In this document: in pieces, positions 49,791-60,800 of the stretch
How the letters are laid out: each line of letters opens with the position of its first letter
How positions within the stretch are numbered: position 1 is the stretch's first letter
NCBI RefSeq assembly: GCF_036324505.1
Contig: NC_086352.1
Span: 7,850,001-7,914,000 of the forward strand
DNA: 64,000 bases
Direction: 5' to 3'
Source: Eleginops maclovinus
Taxonomy: Eukaryota > Chordata > Actinopteri > Perciformes > Eleginopidae
Program-made: the position numbers and the translations under genes
The notes under the pieces: generated by a model
What the model saw: the letters and a program-made list of their open reading frames with translations, nothing else
Told to the model about the DNA's origin: nothing
Database searches by the model: none

Positions 49791-50169
49791 TAATACGTTC
49801 CAAATACTCAAATAAAGTCGAGGTACCTCACATATGTATTACTTAGTACATTCAAACAGTGCTTCCTTGCATCTATTCCCTTCTATTTATTGTGATTTCT
49901 CCCCGTCTCATCTCCAGTGAGCATCATATACCAACCCTTCATGCTCGCGGCATCTCATTACCCAGATAAGGCTACCTGTCTTCCCTCTGCGGACTATTAA
50001 AGCAGTGCTGGTTTTTCCCACGGATCAAAAGAGTCCACTCAGTGATAGGAAGTGTTAAATTATGGCAGCCTCTGATGCTTCTGAGGCGCCCAACTCTCTC
50101 CTACAAGGATGAAAAATACATGTTGTTTACCTAAGTGCTGATTTTCTTGTCTTCTCTCTCCTCTCCCAG

Positions 50170-50207
50170 GCGTGAAGCTTGGAAACACTCCCCGGCAGTC
50201 CAGAGAG
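50170..50207 (+). CDS. chst8: chst8-like gene, small internal coding exon (38 nt)
   Basis: The exon follows a strong pyrimidine tract ending CTCCTCTCCCAG and is followed by the donor GTACGT. It starts with the last two bases of a glycine codon (GGC if the preceding exon ends in G), then reads VKLGNTPRQSRE, and ends on a codon boundary. The terminal exon at 52782 starts in phase 0, so the two join in frame. In human CHST8, as I recall it, the segment after the membrane anchor reads VPGIKFNIRPRQ, giving the same Gly-hydrophobic-Lys pattern and an RQ a few residues on. It forms part of the lumenal stem, which is poorly conserved. The exon cannot stand alone: upstream coding exons are not seen in the window. 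Confidence comes from splice signals, phase agreement and weak similarity together. Confidence 0.7.
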
Positions 50208-50574
50208 GTACGTGTTTACTCCGTCTCTCCATACAGATCCGCAGGTTGCTCCCAACTGTTATTTATAGTAAAAAAAAGAAGTGATTGTCGGCCTTGTTGC
50301 TCTCAGCGTGTCTGATAGTATCTGTGTAGAGAGGCCGACCTCACACTGTGCGTTCAGATGGACTTCACTGAGCAAACAGTCCCACTTTAACAAGAGGATG
50401 CTCCTCTAGATCTGATCTCACTTATAGGCCATGGTGGGAGACATACTCAGATCTTTTACTTAAGGAAAAGCATGGCTCTACATTTTAAAAGTGCTTTGAT
50501 AGAAGGAAAAGTCCTGCATTCAAATTCTTACTTACGTAAAAGTACAAAAGTATCGGCATCAAGTTATACTTAAG

Positions 50575-51452
50575 CAGTGGTGTTACGTACATTTAATCAA
50601 GTACTGTACTTAAGTACACTTTTGAGGTAATTGTACTTTGCTTGAGTATTTTAATTTGATGCTACTGTGTGCTTCTACTCCACTACAATTTAGAGGTTAA
50701 TGGTGTACTTTTACTCCACTAGATGTATTTATTACCTTCAGTTGCTAGGCAGATTAGGATTAATGATGGTAAATATAATCAACCTTTAAATCAGACTTTA
50801 GTTCACCTGGAGTAAATCCAGCAGCTACCCTGCAGTATACAAAGCCATTCAAACTAGCTGCACCTTTACCAGCTCTGAGAACACTTTAATGATCAATCAT
50901 TATAAAACATATCAGAGATATTATTCTGAAATGGACCAATCAGACAATGACTACTTTTACTGTCGCTACTTTAAGTACATTTAGAGGAGAGTACTTTCTA
51001 CTTTCACTGGAGGAACATTTAGAATACTTTTACTGTGACAGAGTATTCCTACACTCTGGTACTTCTACTTTACTCAAGTACAAGATCTGAGTACTTCTAC
51101 TTTACTCAAGAACAAGATCTGAGTACTTCTACTTTACTCAAGTACAAGACCTGAGTACTTCTACTTTACTCAAGTACAAGACCTGAGTACTTCTACTTTT
51201 ACTCAAGTACAAGACCTGAGTACTTCTACTTTACTCAAGTGCAAGACCTGAGTACTTCTACTTTACTCAAGTACAAGACCTGAGTACTTCTACTTTTACT
51301 CAAGTACAAGATCTGAGTACTTCTACTTTTACTCAAATACAAGACCTGAGTACTTCTACTTTACTCAAGAACAAGACCTGAGTACTTCTACTTTTACTCA
51401 AGAACAAGATCTGAGTAGTTCTACTTTAACTCAAGTACTTCTCCCACCTCTG
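50575..51452 (-). mobile_element. hAT-type MITE with perfect 8-bp TSD, reverse orientation
   Basis: Plus-strand ends CAGTGGTG and CCCACCTCTG form short inverted repeats. Both flanks are TACTTAAG (50567-50574 and 51453-51460), an exact 8-bp duplication. The body is the reverse complement of that at 17090-19304, without the LTR insertion. Non-coding. Confidence 0.9.
51059..51440. repeat. 31-32 bp minisatellite inside the inner hAT-MITE
   Basis: Twelve units of GTACTTCTACTTTACTCAAG plus TACAAGATCTGA, counted directly. Same unit as at 17098-18190 but in the opposite orientation and with about a third of the copies. Confidence 0.95.
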
Positions 51453-52199
51453 TACTTAAGTATCAGTAGTAAAAGTACTTATTAAATAAAAACTGTCAAA
51501 TAAATGTAGTGGAGTAATTCAGTAAGTATTGACAATTACATTAATTAAAAGCAAGTATTAAATAAATAAATAGTACATTAAACAAAATTAGGTCAAGAAA
51601 ATCATTTTAAAAAATACACCTCAAAAACATACAATTATTTAAAATAAATGTGACAATTACTTATATCTCAATCTCTTAAAAAAAACGATTCTCTTTTAAA
51701 ATATTGGCAAGTTTAACTCAAATCTCAAGCTTCTTAAACCTTAACAGTAGCTGGATAACAGCTTCATGATTATGTATTCCTTTGTTCACGCACAACTTTG
51801 CATTTTACGGACACATTTTCATTTTTAATATCTTTATTCTTAACAGTACCTAAAGGATATGACACCTAATGCCTGAAGGCAACAGATAGAAACTCCCACA
51901 AAACAAAAAAAACATCAAACAAAGAAAATGTTTTAAGGCTCCGAGGTTTGCAGGGGCTGACGTTTCTTAACCTGCATTAGAGAATCATTAATGGATGATA
52001 TCTAGCAGCACCGGAGAGATACGTTGAGGAGATGTTTGACTCCAAAAAGTAGGTTTCTGTGTCACACATGCAGCTGACCCTCTCCTGCTCTCCTCTCCGC
52101 CGTAATACTCAGCACCAATGAGAGCCTTACATCAGCGCTCACCCTGCAGAACGTGCCGTCTGCTCGCCCTGCACATTAAACAGGCAGGGAGGGACCACT

Positions 52200-52226
52200 C
52201 CCCCCCCCCCCCCCCCCCCCCCCCCC
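52200..52226. repeat. Poly(C) run of 27
   Basis: Uninterrupted C homopolymer followed by ACACACACAC, in the chst8-like intron about 0.55 kb before the terminal exon. Confidence 0.9.
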
Positions 52227-52781
52227 ACACACACACTCCAGATGTCCCTGCAGATGAAAGTATATGGCCATTTAAGTCAGGAGGGGGATGAGCCAAGATT
52301 CATGATGGTCCCATCACCTTGGCTGTTGTAAAATTAAAATGATACGTCCAGTCCATTGGCTTTATGATGCCATTAAAGCATTTAATTGAAATAAAATGTC
52401 AGAATGCATAATGACCTGAGGCATCATCGGATGGTAATCAGGCAGTAGATGAGTCCAATTTACATTCTTCATTAGCTGTTTATAAGACATTTATTTGATG
52501 TTACAGCACAGTTTATGGATAGGTCATGGATGGCATTGGATAGTGTGTGACATTAGCATGTAACAAAGTTAGACCCTGGTGAAGATGCAGTGAAACAGCA
52601 TCATCAAGTGGCCAGTGTGAGTACTGCAGGCAGAATGGAGGGATGGTGTTTCTGAAAAAGTGCTTTGATTTACACCCTTTTTAAATAGAAAGTATTGATC
52701 GTATGTTGCTGCACATATATCTGAACATGTGATTGTTGTAAACAATGTCTAAAACAACCTTTTTTGTCCTTTTTTTTACAG

Positions 52782-53999
52782 ACTCTTTCAACGCAAGAGA
52801 GAGAAAGAGGCAAATCGGACAATTACCAGGACCACCAAGCGACAGAGGCTATCATATCCAGCCCGATCCCTCCGATGCAGTTCCCGCACTTTGAGAAGAG
52901 TAAACAGACGGCTACTCCTGGGTCTAGAGAGCAGAGCAGACAGACGCCCACCCCTGTGTCTCGGGAGCAGGACATCACCTCCCTTCATGTCTCCAAAAGA
53001 CACCGCAAACTCCTGAAAACAAGTCCCCCAGTCCATCACAACAGTAAAAGTGATTCCTTGCCCTCTTCCTCTTCTTCTTCCTCATCATCCTCCTTGTCTG
53101 CTTCCTTGTCCTCATCCTCAGTCGTCCCCCCTTCGGCTTCTGGCTCTTTCACCCCTGATAAGTGGAAAAAGCTTGTCTCTATTCAGGAAGCGCGCCGGCA
53201 ACTGATGAAGGAGATGTGCGCCAAGTACAAAAGCAGCATCTCCAAGACCATTACGGGCCATCATGTGAGGAACCTCTTTGTGGAGGACAAGTACAAGTTA
53301 CTGTACTGCCAGGTGCCCAAGGCCGGCTGCTCCAACTGGAAGAGGACCCTGATGGTGCTGGCAGGAAAGGCTCCCAATGCTCAGAGCATCAAACACGACA
53401 CAGTCCACGACGGCCACCACCTCAGGGAGCTCAACTCCTTCGACCGAAAGGGAATCATGCACCGTCTGGAGTCTTACACCAAGGTCATTTTTGTCCGAGA
53501 ACCCTTGGAGAGGATGGTGTCGGCGTACCGGGACAAGTTTGAGAATCCTAACAACTACTACCACTCCATGTTTGGGAAACCCATCATCTCCAAGTACAGG
53601 GTGAACCCGTCCTTAGAAGCTCTGAAGACGGGCAATGGGGTGACGTTCAAGGAGTTCGTCCAGTACTTGCTGGATGTCCATCGGCCCGTGGGAATGGACA
53701 TCCACTGGGATCAGGCCAACCAGCTGTGCAACCCGTGTCTCATAGACTACGACTTCATCGGCAAGTTCGAGAACATGGACGAAGAGTCCAACTTTCTCCT
53801 GCGATTGATCGGGGCGCCGCCCAACGTTAAGCTGCCGAATTTTAAAGATAGGAACCCGGCCGATAAGAGGACCTCTACGCAGATCACAGAAAAATACTTT
53901 TCACAGGTCAGCACGCTGGAGAGGCAGCGGATCTATGACTTCTACTACACAGACTATTTGATGTTTAACTACACTAAACCTTTTAAAGATTTATATTAA
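52782..53999 (+). CDS. chst8: GalNAc-4-O-sulfotransferase (chst8-like), terminal exon
   Basis: Encodes 405 residues and the TAA stop. The family moves sulfate from PAPS to carbon 4 of terminal GalNAc on glycans in the Golgi lumen (type II membrane protein, HNK-1 sulfotransferase family). The first 120 or so residues are stem: charged, Pro/Thr-rich, with a serine-rich tract at exon residues about 94-113. The catalytic domain follows: 5'-phosphosulfate-binding loop CQVPKAGCSNWKR (176-188), 3'-phosphate-binding segment VIFVREPLERMVSAYRDKF (235-253), then RPVGMDIHWDQ and CLIDYDFIGKFE. It ends YLMFNYTKPFKDLY with a possible N-glycosylation site NYT. The C-terminus and YFSQVSTLERQR favour CHST8 over CHST9, which ends without DLY. 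The reading frame runs back to a TTG codon inside the splice acceptor tract, which is not a start. The N-terminal anchor lies on missing upstream exons. The frame is intact. Confidence 0.9.
   Translation, partial: TLSTQERERGKSDNYQDHQATEAIISSPIPPMQFPHFEKSKQTATPGSREQSRQTPTPVSREQDITSLHVSKRHRKLLKTSPPVHHNSKSDSLPSSSSSSSSSSLSASLSSSSVVPPSASGSFTPDKWKKLVSIQEARRQLMKEMCAKYKSSISKTITGHHVRNLFVEDKYKLLYCQVPKAGCSNWKRTLMVLAGKAPNAQSIKHDTVHDGHHLRELNSFDRKGIMHRLESYTKVIFVREPLERMVSAYRDKFENPNNYYHSMFGKPIISKYRVNPSLEALKTGNGVTFKEFVQYLLDVHRPVGMDIHWDQANQLCNPCLIDYDFIGKFENMDEESNFLLRLIGAPPNVKLPNFKDRNPADKRTSTQITEKYFSQVSTLERQRIYDFYYTDYLMFNYTKPFKDLY
53064..53120 (+). other. Serine-rich tract in the lumenal stem
   Basis: TCT/TCC/TCA codons dominate, giving ten serines in a row then LSASLSSSS. 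Mixed serine codons argue against recent triplet slippage alone. Human CHST8, as far as I recall, has a basic stretch in this region instead. The stem is the variable part of Golgi sulfotransferases. Confidence 0.8.
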
Positions 54000-54574
54000 C
54001 TGACTCCTATCAACTCTTGAATCACAGTTACATTCCACGTTACCATGATTGAAATCATAGCTCACGCGCTCACATGGATCCAAGCGGAGGCATCAGAGAG
54101 ACTGAACTTCCTCCGGATTTTTCAAGACATTGCTTTTTATGTAAACATTTGTACAAGATTCCTCGTTTTCAGGCGACTATGAGATGAAAGGTTCTTGTAC
54201 TATCAAATGCTCTAAATTGCCCTTATAGGAAGTTGTTTATTATTCCCTACTAGCACATGGTGAGGTAGAATATTCAATTCATAAATGTTATGCTTGTGAA
54301 AAGCTTTAAAATGATGCCTAATATCCTGTAAGTCAAATAGGATTTAAAATGCCTTTTTATATTTGAGGCGCCACAAATTCCATTCGGGTTTTCATTACAT
54401 TACTGAAATAGGAAGTGATTTCAGAATACAAAACTGTATGTTATATCAGCCCCTATAGTCTACCTTCAGGATAACAACACTTTACATGATGACTTATGAA
54501 CAGTTTTTCATAAAATGTTAGCTTTTCTGTACAAATGTTGATATGCAGGTGTAATTGGCATCTATTCATTTTCA

Positions 54575-54580
54575 AATAAA
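54575..54580 (+). terminator. Proximal poly(A) signal AATAAA
   Basis: TCAAATAAACCTTTTTAAC, about 575 bases after the stop codon, followed by a T-rich stretch (CTCTTTATTTGC). Confidence 0.55.
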
Positions 54581-56096
54581 CCTTTTTAACACTCTTTATT
54601 TGCTTTAGGCAACAAAGCAACTTGGTTAAGGGTACACAAATATTATTTTGGGGGTTGTAAAAACTACAGAAGAGCCGAAACTATGAATCAAGTCAACATT
54701 TAATTTGGGAAACTCTATTGGTGTACAGAAAAGTACAGAAAACACTTTTACATTTTATTTCCACATGAAAAACTGTCTCAATCGTGAAATCACAGTAACT
54801 TTCGACCCCCATATTTGGCCTTTTATTTTTCCTTGTTCCTAATTAGGTAGATTAAATACGTATTCATTCCGTAAGACATGCACAAAAACAGTGCATTACT
54901 TTTTGTAAGTGTAAATACAAACAATGAATCAGAACACCCTTTAAATAATGGTCCTACAACATCTACAACAATAGTGGGTATGGTATTTGAGCTTGGATAA
55001 ACATCAACTTATTTGGACTTTTTTCGCATTCAAACATTCAATTTCGGATGTTCTAATTTACTGTTTGACTTACAGTATGTCGGCCATAACTGTACCTCTA
55101 TGTATCAATGCATACTAATGCAGGTATGTCATGTGAAGCTAAATTGTAAGAAAATGAACCACTATAAATAGTATACATATTCAAAAGTCTAAAAGTGTGG
55201 CCCACTGTGTGCACTTACTGTAGCATTTTTGTACTTCTAACGGTGTGCTTTAGTCTAACACATACATGTGCTGTAGGTCACTATAAGGTATTTACTTGGG
55301 TGGCTGTAGTTTAATGCAGGACATCCAGGTATTTACAGGGTATTGTGTGTTGCTGCCAATATTTACTAATGCCTGTCAGTGTTACAGACTTGCTAATCAA
55401 TCAGTTTCTAAGATTTGTTGATGGCGTTGGCAGGCAAATGGGTAAAAGTCAACATAAAAACAGACCTTCTGACAGTCTAGAAATTGTACGATTTGGACCT
55501 TTTAAGAGTGCAAACTTCTCCACGGATCCCTCTAAACATGCCCTGAACACCTGTCACTTCACACACCTCCAGCCTCTCGACACCATCTGTATGTAACACA
55601 TCCACACCCCCATATAGGCTTTTTTCTGACACTACTGTGTACAATTGTATAATGGGCATTCAGATGACTCTATATTTTTCTATGTATTTCTAAAATATAC
55701 AGTATATATTCCGTGGTGATGGTGACGGTAGTGCTTTTATTTCCTTTTTTTGATGTCATTTGTTGTTCTTTCAGTGAATCCAGTGTAGAGTTGTTGTGTG
55801 CCAGAGGAGTTTCTTTCCAAAACGAAATATCCACCAGCTAACAAAACCACATGCTAACTCTGAAGAAACCTAACGACTGCATTGATGAATTGACCCCCAC
55901 CCCCCCCTCGGTGCTCTGGTGGTAACGAAATAATACGTTTGTTTTTTAAAAATGATAGTGGATATATGCATTTTTGGAAATGAGCTCTGTAATTATTATC
56001 CCTGATCTGTCTGTGTGTCTCAATATGAAAATAGACCCTGTACGGATGAGCTGCATTCCACCCCATCCTGAGGACATCTTTACACATAGCAACTCC

Positions 56097-56224
<128 letters not shown>

Positions 56225-57295
56225 TGACATGCTACACTGCTACGGTAAATTCTCAACACTCCTCCCAGCTGGCTCCAAAAGTCAAAGTTCTATTTGATTA
56301 ATTATTCCTTCTTGCAGGTCTGATAAGTGGGATCAGCACAGAGAGCACTCAAGCTGTTTTAAATTAGGGCTCTTAGGTCACTTTTTCTAAGACTCAGATG
56401 TCTTGCATACACTAAGAGTTAATGGAAAAAAAGGACAACTCATCACATACTGTAAATATCCAAGATCATTTGACTGATAGGCGTCGTCAGTCGAGGTTTA
56501 CCCACACAAAAGCTGAGTTTAAATCTCGGTGTAAGCTTACTGTATGAAAGAGTGACCACAAAATACCACAAATATATGAAGGTAAAAGCCTTGAAAATAC
56601 AGATAAAACAAACTGAAATCAAGATAAAGTGTAGTCCAACCAAAGTGAGTAGCAGAATATGTTTTAGGACCCGATGCAAACTTTTATGAATTGTGATGCC
56701 GGGAACAACCAATCGCTTGTCTCCTATATAGTAGCTCTACGCTTCGCAGCTCACTGGAAATGTGTTTTATGTGAGAAAAATACTTTATAAAGAGACGTAT
56801 TTGCCTAAGGAGAAATTTATATTCTTTAAAAATCTATACACACTATAATCAATCTTTAACAATTTTGGTGGTAGTACCCTTTCACGGTGATGGTAATCGT
56901 ATGAACTTTTGTCGGTGTTGGCTTTTGCAATTCCAAAATCTAATCTTTGTTTAGGTTGTGGTCAGATTCTATGTAGCTAGGTATAGCCAAAAGCAAAAAA
57001 AGCTACTGCATTAAGACGAGTATTACTCAAATACTCTGTCCGTCCGTCCCCCCCCACTGCCCCTGCCCCCGCCCCCACCCCGCTAATAGAGTTTTCTTGG
57101 TATGTGGGTGTATGGACAGATTTATCAAAAGCGTAATTACAGTAACAAGTGAATGTATAACTGTTAATTGTTGGTGCAGAAGTGTATAAAATATGATCTT
57201 AAGCCCTTTGCCTTATTTTACACTGCCAATCAAATGGTGTATTTCAGGAAGACATTCTACAGGAGGTTATCATTTCTGGCTGATGAGTGTCTACT

Positions 57296-57301
57296 AATAA
57301 A
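57296..57301 (+). terminator. Distal poly(A) signal AATAAA
   Basis: CTAATAAATTGTCTTTAGCA followed by a GT/T-rich downstream element (ACGTGTGTCTTTTATTTG), the usual layout of a vertebrate cleavage site. Confidence 0.55.
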
Positions 57302-57383
57302 TTGTCTTTAGCATTTTCAACGTGTGTCTTTTATTTGTTCATGTTCTTGCACCTGCATTGTGAGTGTTTATTTTTTCTCATTT

Positions 57384-57941
57384 CCAGGTTCATATTTGTA
57401 TTCAGTGTCTCTCCTGGGACATGTCTCCATGCTTAAATGTTCAGAAAGCTCTTTATTTTTCTCATACTGCCTGTACTGCAGCGCCTCTTTTCACCCTCTG
57501 TCTGAAACCAGAGCCCAGTCTGTTCTGATGTGGAGTCACCGGTTCAAGTCCCCAAAAGTGCTACCGAGGTGTCCCTGAGCAAGGCGCCGTTCATAATGGC
57601 AGCCCACTGCTCCTATAACTACGATGGGTCGAGTGCAGAATGTACATTTCCCCCCTGTGGGACCATTAAAGGTATATATTCTTCTTCTTCCCTGTGATTG
57701 GTCAACAGCTTACAGATGTCCCGCCCCTTAACCTATCACGTACAATCTGTTGGAACGCTAGCCAACAGAAGTGTGAGTATTGATGTCACTTTGTCACGAA
57801 AGTAATCAAAGATGTCCAATAGAAGGCGTTTTAGGGAAATACAGGGATTTTAGCGTCTGCAGACCATTGACATGCACACAAAACTATAAAAAGCACTACA
57901 TGAAAGGGAAAACCCCAAAAAGCTTAATAGGGACTCTTTAA
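57384..57941 (+). mobile_element. TTAA-type MITE interrupted by a SINE
   Basis: The left part (57384-57530) holds CCTGGGACATGTCTCCATGC and CTCTGTCTGAAACCAGAGCC. The right part (57691-57941) holds GTGATTGGTCAACAGCTTA, CCCGCCCCTTAACC, GCTAGCCAACAGAAG and ends AATAGGGACTCTTTAA with TTAA at 57938. The two are the halves of the family at 9389. Confidence 0.8.
57531..57690 (+). mobile_element. tRNA-derived SINE, 5'-truncated
   Basis: Starts inside the tRNA-like head at TGGAGTCACCGGTTCAAGTC (B box) and continues through GTGCTACCGAGGTGTCCCTG, AGCAAGGCGCCG and CCCACTGCTCC, the widespread teleost SINE body, to a GGGACCATTAAAGG tail and TTCTTCTTCTTC. It sits exactly between the halves of the MITE. The A box is missing. 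Confidence 0.8.
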
Positions 57942-59300
57942 TGAACTCCAACATGTGAATTGACCATGTGAGGCCTAGCTTTCAGCCTATTTTCATTGAT
58001 AGTGTTTGAAAGAAAAACAGTTTTGGCAGACGTGTCTCTGGTATAACGTTTCCACTGCTCATCACGTAGTGCAGCTGACGTTTATGGGGTACTTTTGCAG
58101 ATATTTCAACCAAACTATTGGACAAGTAACCTGATAAAGGAACTTAAAAAATGATCAGGGGATCAACAAAGTCATTTCAATTCATCCTGAGAGGAACATT
58201 GATGTCTGTAGCAAATGCCATGGCAATCCATCCGATAGCTGTCGAATTGACTCAAAGCCGACATGTCTGTGTTTCCCCAGCATGAACACACATTTGCAGC
58301 TCATTTAGATGTGGCAACAGATGCTTTTTGGCCCTACTTCAATATGACAAATGTGTGTGGCTTCAAACCTCGTCTGTGATCACTCATTTTAAATGTCAAT
58401 ATAGTTGTTTATTTACTCTGATGATGCCGTGATGGTGCAGTAATGATGTTATCTGCAGCTGCGGCAGCTCGGTAATGCCTTCTGGTCAACATAGTATTTC
58501 GTGAGCTGCGATCCAATTTCGCAATCATCCTGTTGATAACACAAACAGAAGATATGTAAATGGAAATTACTATGTTGTGAATGTGGCTACAGTGTTGGAG
58601 ATCTCAGAGATAAGGAGCCACTGAAAGGAGGATTAGAGAAAGAGATGCTTGTCTTCTTCTCAATTCAATTTAAAGGGGCTTAATAGTGATGAGAGTTAAG
58701 AGGAAATTGTTGCCATGCATCAAATACAATTGGTCTAAATATTGTGTCTCTCAGTAGCTGCTTTGTCTGTATGAGGACAAGGTCAGCAACACATTAAAAG
58801 TATCAATAAAACTGTATTTAAAGTCAATTACCAATAAAAGAAATTCAATAAAATGTATAAACAACTGAATTTCATGCTTCAGAAAGATACTAAGAGGAGT
58901 CATAAACATGGTGCAGCCCAAACCCAGTGAACCCAAACTCTGTGAACGGAGGAAATGGAGCCGTGATGGAGCCAGTATATGATGCAGCAAAAGCCTGTGT
59001 TCACAAAGCAAAGGTAAAACATGACGGAGTGTTGCTGGAAGAAACGGCAACAAAGTCAGTAGGAGCTTTCCTCCATGAATGCCTGCACAAAATATCAATC
59101 CTTCCAGGAGTTGTTGAGATATTTTAGTCAGGATGAAAATTTGGTGGACCAACCGACTGATTGGCCAAGATATTATACCATTTTCACTCCTTTTTCTACC
59201 CACGACTACTGGTACCACTATCACCACGTTACACACCATGAGTGCTGCTGCTAAAATTCCTTTTAACACCCAGAAATGAGATGACACTTTTTTGGTTTTC
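57942..59300. repeat. Degenerate dispersed repeat pieces
   Basis: TTTCAATTCATCCTGAGAGG and CATGGCAATCCATCCGATAG (58177-58240), and AGTTGTTGAGATATTTTAGTC with GGTGGACCAACCGACTG (59108-59160), are phrases of a common fish repeat. The 178-codon minus frame at 58751-59287 lies over this region and is not regarded as a gene. Confidence 0.45.
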
Positions 59301-60689
59301 CTTTTAAAGTCAATGGGTTTTGGTTAGATGCCTAACACAAAGTATGTGACCAGCACTGGATTAAGAGAAACATACCCGTTTATGAAATTGAAAGCGTTGT
59401 TGTGTCTTTAAAAAGATGGTTGATAACAAATGTGTAATGAGACATCTAAACGTCTTCGCGCCAAACACTGGTCCGCCTTTAGCTTAGTGGCTTCGTGAAA
59501 GTTATGAAGAGTACAGTTTGTTTATTGGCCTTCTTCATGTGATTGAATTTAGTGGAAAAGCATTTAAGCGTTCATTTGAGAGGATTATTTTGCTCCTCGT
59601 AAGTTTTTATTAGACTAATGGAAAAAACCCACTGGCTTTGTTTGCATATGAAACCAGCACCATTTTACACGATTGGCATCCAGAATTTTATGGTCCATGC
59701 AGAACTTTGTTTGTACTGGACATCTGCCAATCAGGCAATTGAATAATAGAGTGCTTCTGTTGGCCACTGAAAAGATTCACTGGATTGAATGGAAGTTATA
59801 AAGCTATAGAGCCGCCCCAAATTGGCAGCAAGAGGTTTTTCCAAAATGTCCTCATAAAGAAATAAACAACATAAAGATCTTTACATGAAACCATGGTTCT
59901 GTAGCGGTGAGCTGCTTAGTCTGTTCATTCTGGATCTGGTCAATGTGTCCTAGTCTCAAAAGATAAAAGAGATAAAAGAGCAATAGCCTTTTTGCTGCCA
60001 AGAAATTGGTTTCAATTTGAAGTAATCCTCTCCTTTGCGCTGTTATGTGTCATCAGTCTGTGATGTTCGCCGGGGGACACTTTGTGATCGTTTCTCTTTT
60101 TTGGTGCCTTCAGTCTGCTTCACCCTACTTCTGCTGCCGTGGCTTTCTAACATTTCCCAGGATGGCCTTTGAAGAATCCCAGAGAGGAACTCCTTTCATG
60201 CAGCTGCTGCTTTTGTGCGAGGAAGGAAGAGAGAAACAACAACACCGTTTTCATTTTTTTCCAGGTCTGCCTTCAACAATTACGTTTTACGGTCAGAACA
60301 GAGAAAGTGTTGACTAAGACACAACGCAGGTGATGTTGTTACTGGCAGCTCTGCAATGTATTCCTCGGTGTGTACTTGGCATTGGTGCAGCTATAAAGAG
60401 ATGCTTTTGGCTGTTGGCTCAAATCTTTTGATATAAATATATATCCACAAGCTCACATCTTTTTCTCAGTTTGTTTCCTCCTTGTACAAAATAAACAACA
60501 ACAATACATTTCTATTAAATCCACATCTATCAAAACATCTTAAGGAGAGACATATTCTTTTGTTTCCAAGATGCAAAGAAGAAGAAGCCTACCTCTGGCT
60601 CCTTTATTTCTATTCTTCACAATGTTTTACTTTAAAGCAGTGTACAAAGACATTTTCCAATCATTTACTTGGTAAAATAGCAGCAGCAC
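59301..60689. other. Stretch without recognisable gene
   Basis: Frames at 60045-60317 and 60482-60853 have no recognisable domain. No transposon ends seen. Confidence 0.45.
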
Positions 60690-60800
60690 ACTTTAAAAAC
60701 CATGTGTTAGCAGTGAAAAGTCCTGGATTTAAATGTTACTCGAGCAAAAGTTATGTAGGAATACTCAGAAAAATGTACTTAAATCACCAAAAGTTTTGCA
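60690..60800 (+). mobile_element. Degenerate hAT-MITE-related fragment
   Basis: GCAGTGAAAAGTCCTGGATT, ATGTTACTCGAGCAAAAGT and AATGTACTTAAATCACC match the outer-element phrasing at 50500-50566. Confidence 0.55.

Larger units (their letters stand above)
50430..51525 (+). mobile_element. Outer hAT-type MITE, split by a second copy
   Basis: The left part (about 50430-50574) starts GGTGGGAGACATACTCAGAT and runs through AGTCCTGCATTCAAATTCTT. The right part (51453 to about 51525) continues with AGTAGTAAAAGTACTTATTA and AAATGTAGTGGAGTA. The two halves are separated exactly by the inner element and its duplication. Outer boundaries are approximate. Confidence 0.65.
50208..52781 (+). other. chst8-like intron before the terminal exon
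   Basis: GT at 50208 and AG at 52780-52781, preceded by a T-rich tract (TCCTTTTTTTTACAG). Phase 0. It is loaded with a nested pair of hAT-MITEs and a poly(C) run. Confidence 0.75.

Noticed and set aside
52764..52781. Extension of the sulfotransferase frame upstream to a TTG codon
   Set aside because: These bases are the pyrimidine tract and AG of the splice acceptor. TTG is not a plausible start here, and the protein needs an upstream anchor exon.
58751..59287. 178-codon minus-strand frame with hydrophobic segments
   Set aside because: Overlaps phrases of a common fish repeat on the other strand and shows no recognisable family. Hydrophobicity is compositional.
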